NCBI GenBank assembly: GCA_964548365.1
Contig: CAZJRD010000004.1
Coordinates: 57,696-121,695, forward strand
Length of the DNA: 64,000 nucleotides
Direction of reading: 5' to 3'
Source of the DNA: B46-G9 sp964548365
Lineage (GTDB): Bacteria > Desulfobacterota > DSM-4660 > Desulfatiglandales > Desulfatiglandaceae
Part shown: positions 59,330 to 64,000 of the stretch, piece by piece
Layout of the letters: every line of letters begins with the position of its first letter
How positions within the stretch are numbered: the stretch's first letter is position 1
Notes under the pieces: generated by a model
Told to the model about the DNA's origin: nothing
The model's database searches: none
Seen by the model: the letters and a program-made list of their open reading frames with translations, nothing else
Made by a program: the position numbers and the translations under genes

Positions 59330-62300
59330 ATGAAGAATATCAAAATTTTCCCGCTCATTTTTCTGCTGACCATAGTCACTATCTGTTGGACCTGCCCGAA
59401 CGCTGCCCACGCATCCGCATCAGGCACAATCGGAATGAATATCACGACCGATGCGGATGGAAAAATCAACTCCGTACATGGATCAGCAACCCTTTTTTTC
59501 GATGACACTCGCTGGTGGGATAACAATAACTGGTCTGGTGATTTCGCCCAAGTGGTATGTTTCCTAGACGGTGTAGCCAAAAGAACGATATCCACGTTTC
59601 AATCTAACAATGATGTTTTTGACGCTGCCCATGACAACGCCGAAAAAACCTTCACCTGGTGGCCTTCGGGATTGAAGGCCGGAGACCACATCGTCAGTTA
59701 CCGGATGCTTGATGTATATCAGGGTGCTCTTACCCCGTCATATGACTATCGCAGAGAAATTGGAAACCTGATAGCAGAGTATCAGACCCATGTACATGTT
59801 GACGAAGCCGGGCAGCAGTTCCTCAGGCACAGCGAACCCCAGAACCTGGGAAACGGCCACATGCAGTGCGGAGGTATGGAAGGGGACCCGGTCAATATAG
59901 GCACCGGGAACAGTGTACAACAGGAGACCGATATCAACATCCCCGGCCCGGCAACCGTCCTCTCTCTTGTCCGCACGTACAACAGTCGATCATCTATCGA
60001 GGGCCCGTTTGGTTTTGGATGGACGCACAATTATGATCTACGCTTAAACGAAATCGATTCCCTGCATGTTGAAGTGAAAAAGGCGGATGGCGGCACCGCT
60101 CGTTTCATCAAGAATCCGGACAATATCTACCAGGAAATCGAGGGGAGGCCGACCTCCATCAAGGCAGTCATTGTGAACCATAGCCTGGAAGGATGGCAGT
60201 GGAACAGGCTGGATGGAAGCATCGATGAGTTTGATGCGTCTGGGAGGCTTCTGAGAATCACCAGGCTGGGGAACGAAACCACTTTCACCTATGACGCTTT
60301 GGGTCGGCTTGAAAGGATCGATGACCTCGCAACGGGCCGCGGCCTCCAATTCCAATACAACGCCCAGGGGCTGATTACCAGTGTTTTCGGGCCCGTCACG
60401 CCGGCAATCCCAAACGGCATATGGGCGAGCTACCTTTACGACGAGAACCAGAACCTGACGGGCATCACGTACGGCGACGGCTCAGGCCTCGACTACAGCT
60501 ACACAGACCCCAATGACATCCATAACCTCACGGAGAAAAGGGATCGGATCGGCCATCTCCTGGCCACATGGAGCTATGATGTCCAGGATCGGATCACAGA
60601 AAACTGGTCAAGGGACGGCCGAGGGATTGGCATCGCGTACACTGGTTTTAATACCAGAACGGTTACTGATCCCTATGGCTCAACTTCCATCTATTCTTTC
60701 ACCGTCCTCAACGGTTACAAGGTCTTCACGGATAAAAACGGGGGTGTGCCGTGCCGGACCTGTGGCGGGAGTGTCGTGAAAAAAACATACGATAGTGCTC
60801 TGAGGGTGACGGAAATACGATACGCTAATGGTCTTACGTACCAGTTTGACGATTTTGACGCCAATGGCAATGCCACAATCCTGACAATACAGCCGGGGAC
60901 TCCCGAAGAAAAAAACATTGTCCGCACTTTTCACCCGCTGATCAGGGCCAAGCTGAGCCAAAGCGAATCCAGTGTCATTGGACCGGGCGACAAGGTGACG
61001 ATATGGGATTACGATGATGATGGAAATGGCACGCCCAACGAGAATCCCACCCTCCTCCCACGCCGGAAGATCGAGCGTGGGTTCACCAGGGACATTGCGG
61101 GGAACGTCATTTCCTATGAATACATCACCTCATATACATACGACAGCAAGGGCAACATCCTCTCCATTGACGGCCCTCAACCAGGGACGGCTGACACCAC
61201 AACCTTCACGTATGATGCCGTCACCGGAGACCTGCTCTCCATCACAAGGCCGGTCGTTGGCGCCACCACCTATTCCCAGTATAACGCTGACGGCCGCGTG
61301 GGCCGGGTAACCGACTCCAATGGAAACGCAACCCTGTACACGTACGACGGGCGGGGACGAGTCTTCGGCATAACCCGGGAGGGCAACGGCACCACCACCT
61401 ATACCTACAATGCCGCCGGGAAGATCGCCTCCATAACACAGCCGAACGGCGTGACCGCCAGCTTCACCTATGATGCCGTCTATGGACGACTGGCCCGGAT
61501 AGAAGACACCCTTGGAAACTCTACCCGACTGGAGTACGATGCCCAGGGAAACCGGATTGAGCTCTCCCGGTACAATCCGGGAGGTCAGCTTGTCTTCCGA
61601 AAACGATTCGATTACCAGGCCCCGGACAATCCCGGAAAGCTGTGGAAGGAAACCAATCCGGATGATACCTTCACCGAATACACATATGATTCCTCAGGCA
61701 ACATGGCCGCGATTATTGATGCTTCCGGGAACACAACATCCTACAACTATGACCCGCTGAACCGGGTGATCAGGGTGATTAAACCGGAAAACGCCATCAC
61801 TGCTTACGCCTACGACAGCCAGGACAATCTGGCAAGCGTTACCGATGCGGAAAACCATACCACCTCCTATGTCCATGACGATGTTGGCCGACTGGGAGCG
61901 GTCATATCGCCTGATACCGGGACCACCGCCTACACCTACGATGCCGCCGGCAACCTCATCGCCAAAAGAGATGCAAACGGCAATGCGATTTCCTACGACT
62001 ATGATGAACTCAACCGCCTCACCGCAATCCGCTTCCCGGACCATTCCCAGGACATCACTTTTACCTATGACACCTACCCGAACGGCTCGGGAAAGCTGAC
62101 CGGCATGGTTGATCCCAGTGGGAGCTATGCATATTTCTACAACAGCCTCGGACTCCTTGACAAAGAAGAAGCGACCCTCGACGGGATCACCTACTCCACC
62201 TTCTACACTTACGACCCGGCAGGTCTGCTGACCGCCGTCACCTACCCTTCAGGCCGCGTGGTGACCTATGAAAGGGACAGTGCAGGGAATCTCTCCAGGG

Positions 62301-64000
62301 TCACAACCACTAGGGACGGCGAGACACGGACGCTGGCCCAGGATATCACCCACCTGCCCTTCGGCCCTGTGACCGGCATGATCTACGGCAACGGGATAAC
62401 AATTACCCGGGCCTTTAATCAGCTCTATCAGTTGTCCCATTTCCAGGCGGGGAGCATCGAGGACCTATTCTACTCCCGGGACCCGGTCGGCAACATCACG
62501 GCTATCACGGACCACCTGGATCCCGCAAAGGACCAGCATTTCACCTACGATGCCCTCTACCGGCTCACCAATGCCGCAGGAATGCAGGGCACATTCGGTT
62601 ATACCTACGACAAGGTCGGCAATCGGCTCACCAAGGCAGACAGCGCCGGGACGGACATTTACACCTATGCGCCCGGTACCAACAGGCTCATGGAGATCAC
62701 CGGCCCAACCCCCGTAACATTCGGGTACGACGCCAACGGCAACACCACGGCCATGGGTGCTAGATCGCTGATCTACAATCAGAATAACCGCCTGGTCCAG
62801 GTCGCTGAAAATGGAACGCCCCTTGGCGCGTATCTCTATAACGGCAAGGGGCAGAGGGTAAAAAAGGCGACGGACGAGGGGGCTGTCTATTTTCTTTACG
62901 ATAAGGACGGCAATCTCATAGCCGAGGCGAACAACCAGGGATCAATCGTACGGGAATACATCTATGCCGAAGGCAGCCGTCTTGCCATGATTCAACCTGA
63001 AACTGCGACGGATACGGAGATCAGGGTCAGCGTCGCTTCCAGCAAGGCCGGCCCACTTTCCGGTATCAGGGTCTATGCCTTCACCGGGTCCGGAAGCTAC
63101 ACCGGGCACTATGCCGAAACCGACGATCAGGGGAACGCAGTGTTCCCCCTCAAGGATTTTCCCGACGGATCCTATATCTTTCGCGCCGACTATCTCGGTG
63201 CTCATTTCTGGTCACCAAACATCCTGGTCCCTGGAACTCCTAGCACTCAGGTCTTGATCGAGGATGAAACAACCGAAGCCACGGTCACCGTGGCGGGATC
63301 GCCGAAAGCCGGGATCAAGGTATACCTATTCAGTGAAAGCGGCTCCTACCTTGGGCTCTCCGGCGTTACAGATGCAGATGGCAAGATCTCCTTCGACCTC
63401 CCTGCGGGACAAGTTTTCAAATTTAGGGCCGATTATCTCTCAAACCACTATTGGAGCGACCAAACACTTGTCGCCTCAGGCGAAACAACACACCTGACCG
63501 TCGCTGCAGGCGGGGGACTTCTCACCATCACCGCGGAAAACAATACCGCGACGCCCCTCATGGGCCTGAAGCTCTACCTTTTTTCTCCATCCGGAGCCTA
63601 CCTCGGCAGTTCCGGCACCAGTGATGAAAACGGCCAGGTTTCCTACAGCGTATCGAGCGGATTATTTAAGGTCCGAGCGGATTACCTCGGTTATCATTAC
63701 TGGACCGACGTCATCCCCGTTAATGGCGATACTGCCTATTCCCTGACCATCCCCGAGGGTCTGGCCGAGGTAACCGTTACCAACATGGGCCTTCCTCTGG
63801 AAGGTATTCACGTTTATGTGTTTAACCCGGGAGGTTCCTATCTCGGCATTCATGGCGAAACCAATACCGAAGGTGTTGCTGTTTTCACGTTGCCTGAGGG
63901 TGAATACACCTTTCGCGCCGACTATTTTGGGAATCAATACTGGAGCGGAAACACTACCATTATCTCCCAGGTTTCCAACCCTGTGACCGTATCAACCGGC
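59330..64000 (+). CDS. Secreted RHS/YD-repeat protein with transthyretin-like repeats (3' end outside window)
   Basis: 1557 residues are visible with no stop. Signal peptide MKNIKIFPLIFLLTIVTICW (cut near AHASA), a ~165-residue lead domain, a DUF6531 front (GDPVNIGTGNSVQQETDINI, LVRTYNSRSSIEGPFGFGWT, ~185-235), then a long shell of YD repeats (~250-1200: TYDAVTGDLLSI, TYTYNAAGKIAS, YTYDSSGNMAAI, AYTYDAAGNLIAKRDANGN). At DKDGNLIAEANNQGSIVREY the core end is approached, but instead of the usual HTDHLGTP region four ~80-residue transthyretin/CarboxypepD_reg-like repeats follow (63020-63980). The shell usually encloses a C-terminal toxin or adhesion domain, which is out of view. AGGAG lies 9 nt before the ATG. 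Confidence 0.93.
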   Translation, partial: MKNIKIFPLIFLLTIVTICWTCPNAAHASASGTIGMNITTDADGKINSVHGSATLFFDDTRWWDNNNWSGDFAQVVCFLDGVAKRTISTFQSNNDVFDAAHDNAEKTFTWWPSGLKAGDHIVSYRMLDVYQGALTPSYDYRREIGNLIAEYQTHVHVDEAGQQFLRHSEPQNLGNGHMQCGGMEGDPVNIGTGNSVQQETDINIPGPATVLSLVRTYNSRSSIEGPFGFGWTHNYDLRLNEIDSLHVEVKKADGGTARFIKNPDNIYQEIEGRPTSIKAVIVNHSLEGWQWNRLDGSIDEFDASGRLLRITRLGNETTFTYDALGRLERIDDLATGRGLQFQYNAQGLITSVFGPVTPAIPNGIWASYLYDENQNLTGITYGDGSGLDYSYTDPNDIHNLTEKRDRIGHLLATWSYDVQDRITENWSRDGRGIGIAYTGFNTRTVTDPYGSTSIYSFTVLNGYKVFTDKNGGVPCRTCGGSVVKKTYDSALRVTEIRYANGLTYQFDDFDANGNATILTIQPGTPEEKNIVRTFHPLIRAKLSQSESSVIGPGDKVTIWDYDDDGNGTPNENPTLLPRRKIERGFTRDIAGNVISYEYITSYTYDSKGNILSIDGPQPGTADTTTFTYDAVTGDLLSITRPVVGATTYSQYNADGRVGRVTDSNGNATLYTYDGRGRVFGITREGNGTTTYTYNAAGKIASITQPNGVTASFTYDAVYGRLARIEDTLGNSTRLEYDAQGNRIELSRYNPGGQLVFRKRFDYQAPDNPGKLWKETNPDDTFTEYTYDSSGNMAAIIDASGNTTSYNYDPLNRVIRVIKPENAITAYAYDSQDNLASVTDAENHTTSYVHDDVGRLGAVISPDTGTTAYTYDAAGNLIAKRDANGNAISYDYDELNRLTAIRFPDHSQDITFTYDTYPNGSGKLTGMVDPSGSYAYFYNSLGLLDKEEATLDGITYSTFYTYDPAGLLTAVTYPSGRVVTYERDSAGNLSRVTTTRDGETRTLAQDITHLPFGPVTGMIYGNGITITRAFNQLYQLSHFQAGSIEDLFYSRDPVGNITAITDHLDPAKDQHFTYDALYRLTNAAGMQGTFGYTYDKVGNRLTKADSAGTDIYTYAPGTNRLMEITGPTPVTFGYDANGNTTAMGARSLIYNQNNRLVQVAENGTPLGAYLYNGKGQRVKKATDEGAVYFLYDKDGNLIAEANNQGSIVREYIYAEGSRLAMIQPETATDTEIRVSVASSKAGPLSGIRVYAFTGSGSYTGHYAETDDQGNAVFPLKDFPDGSYIFRADYLGAHFWSPNILVPGTPSTQVLIEDETTEATVTVAGSPKAGIKVYLFSESGSYLGLSGVTDADGKISFDLPAGQVFKFRADYLSNHYWSDQTLVASGETTHLTVAAGGGLLTITAENNTATPLMGLKLYLFSPSGAYLGSSGTSDENGQVSYSVSSGLFKVRADYLGYHYWTDVIPVNGDTAYSLTIPEGLAEVTVTNMGLPLEGIHVYVFNPGGSYLGIHGETNTEGVAVFTLPEGEYTFRADYFGNQYWSGNTTIISQVSNPVTVSTG
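63020..63980 (+). repeat. Four tandem FRADYLG-type repeats within the RHS gene
   Basis: Each unit is 80-84 codons with the pattern GIxVYxF...GSYLG...TDxxGxVxFxLPxGxYxFRADYLGxxYWS. The FRADY-like motif falls at about 63178, 63418, 63670 and 63911. The fold is most like a transthyretin/carboxypeptidase regulatory domain; units are diverged at DNA level, so the array is old. It continues to the window edge. Confidence 0.8.

Noticed and set aside
1..64000. CRISPR arrays, prophage and complete insertion sequences
   Set aside because: No regularly spaced direct repeats, phage structural genes or DDE transposase genes were seen; only the Y1-type protein and MITE-like elements.

Overview
The window looks like chromosome of an anaerobic deltaproteobacterium (Desulfobacterota, in the broad Syntrophobacter/Desulfobacter sense). 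This is inferred from gene order and enzyme content, since no rRNA is present. The signs are a split methylmalonyl-CoA mutase beside a biotin-dependent Na+-pumping decarboxylase, an aldehyde:ferredoxin oxidoreductase, an acetylene-hydratase-like molybdo/tungsto-enzyme, several ferredoxins, and lapAB-mutS-amidase and radical SAM-RNase G neighbourhoods. Both ends cut genes: nrnA on the left and a very large RHS gene on the right.

Layout. 1-6507 (minus): translation/transcription operon tRNA-Gly(CCC), rimP, nusA, ylxR, infB, ylxP, rbfA, nrnA. 6.8-9.3 kb (plus): CorC-like CBS protein and Lnt. 9.25-18.8 kb: a compact accessory block with a divergent XRE-cupin regulator, then TIGR04076 protein, ferredoxin, aldehyde ferredoxin oxidoreductase, a full branched-chain-type ABC importer (with a LivM-LivG fusion) and an unknown protein, closed by a convergent Asp/Glu-racemase-like gene. 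19-20.1 kb: prfB with its programmed +1 frameshift. 20.3-27.4 kb (minus): yfcE, HIT, lapA, lapB, mutS, amiC. 27.5-30.2 kb (minus): molybdoenzyme and its ferredoxin subunit. 30.6-32.7 kb: FmdB-like protein and gltX, convergent.

32.8-39.2 kb is a propionate/succinate module. It has mutase subunits, the Na+-translocating decarboxylase beta subunit, a secreted/anchored OadG-like protein, the carboxyltransferase and the biotin carrier. These lie in several transcription units and together could interconvert succinyl-CoA, methylmalonyl-CoA and propionyl-CoA with Na+ coupling. 39.5-46.7 kb (plus): pilC, pilS-like kinase, radical SAM protein, RNase G. 46.8-50.4 kb (plus): a Ser/Thr phospho-signalling set of kinase, PP2C phosphatase and double-FHA protein. 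50.6-56.5 kb: zinc ribbon protein, tRNA-Thr(CGT), pyrF, KptA-like protein, ADP-forming acyl-CoA synthetase, nicotinate phosphoribosyltransferase. 56.6-64 kb: ArnT-like glycosyltransferase, RAYT-type transposase, and an RHS protein with a signal peptide and four transthyretin-like repeats.

The most striking unexplained structure is a family of small non-coding elements in intergenic gaps. Two copies (38711-38898 and 51977-52165) are 188-189 bp. They have perfect 15-bp terminal inverted repeats and different 4-bp target duplications (TTCT and CGGA), so they are mobilised MITE-like elements whose transposase is not in the window. A decayed third copy lies at 30478-30620. Two further elements (20176-20347 and 48551-48722) have different terminal repeats but the same ~27-30 nt core (AAGTCGAAGATCCCG...GAGCGGG). 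Three elements sit inside apparent operons (biotin carrier/mmdA, pyrF/kptA, kinase/phosphatase), and in one the target duplication contains the downstream gene's ribosome binding site. No CRISPR array, prophage or complete IS was seen.
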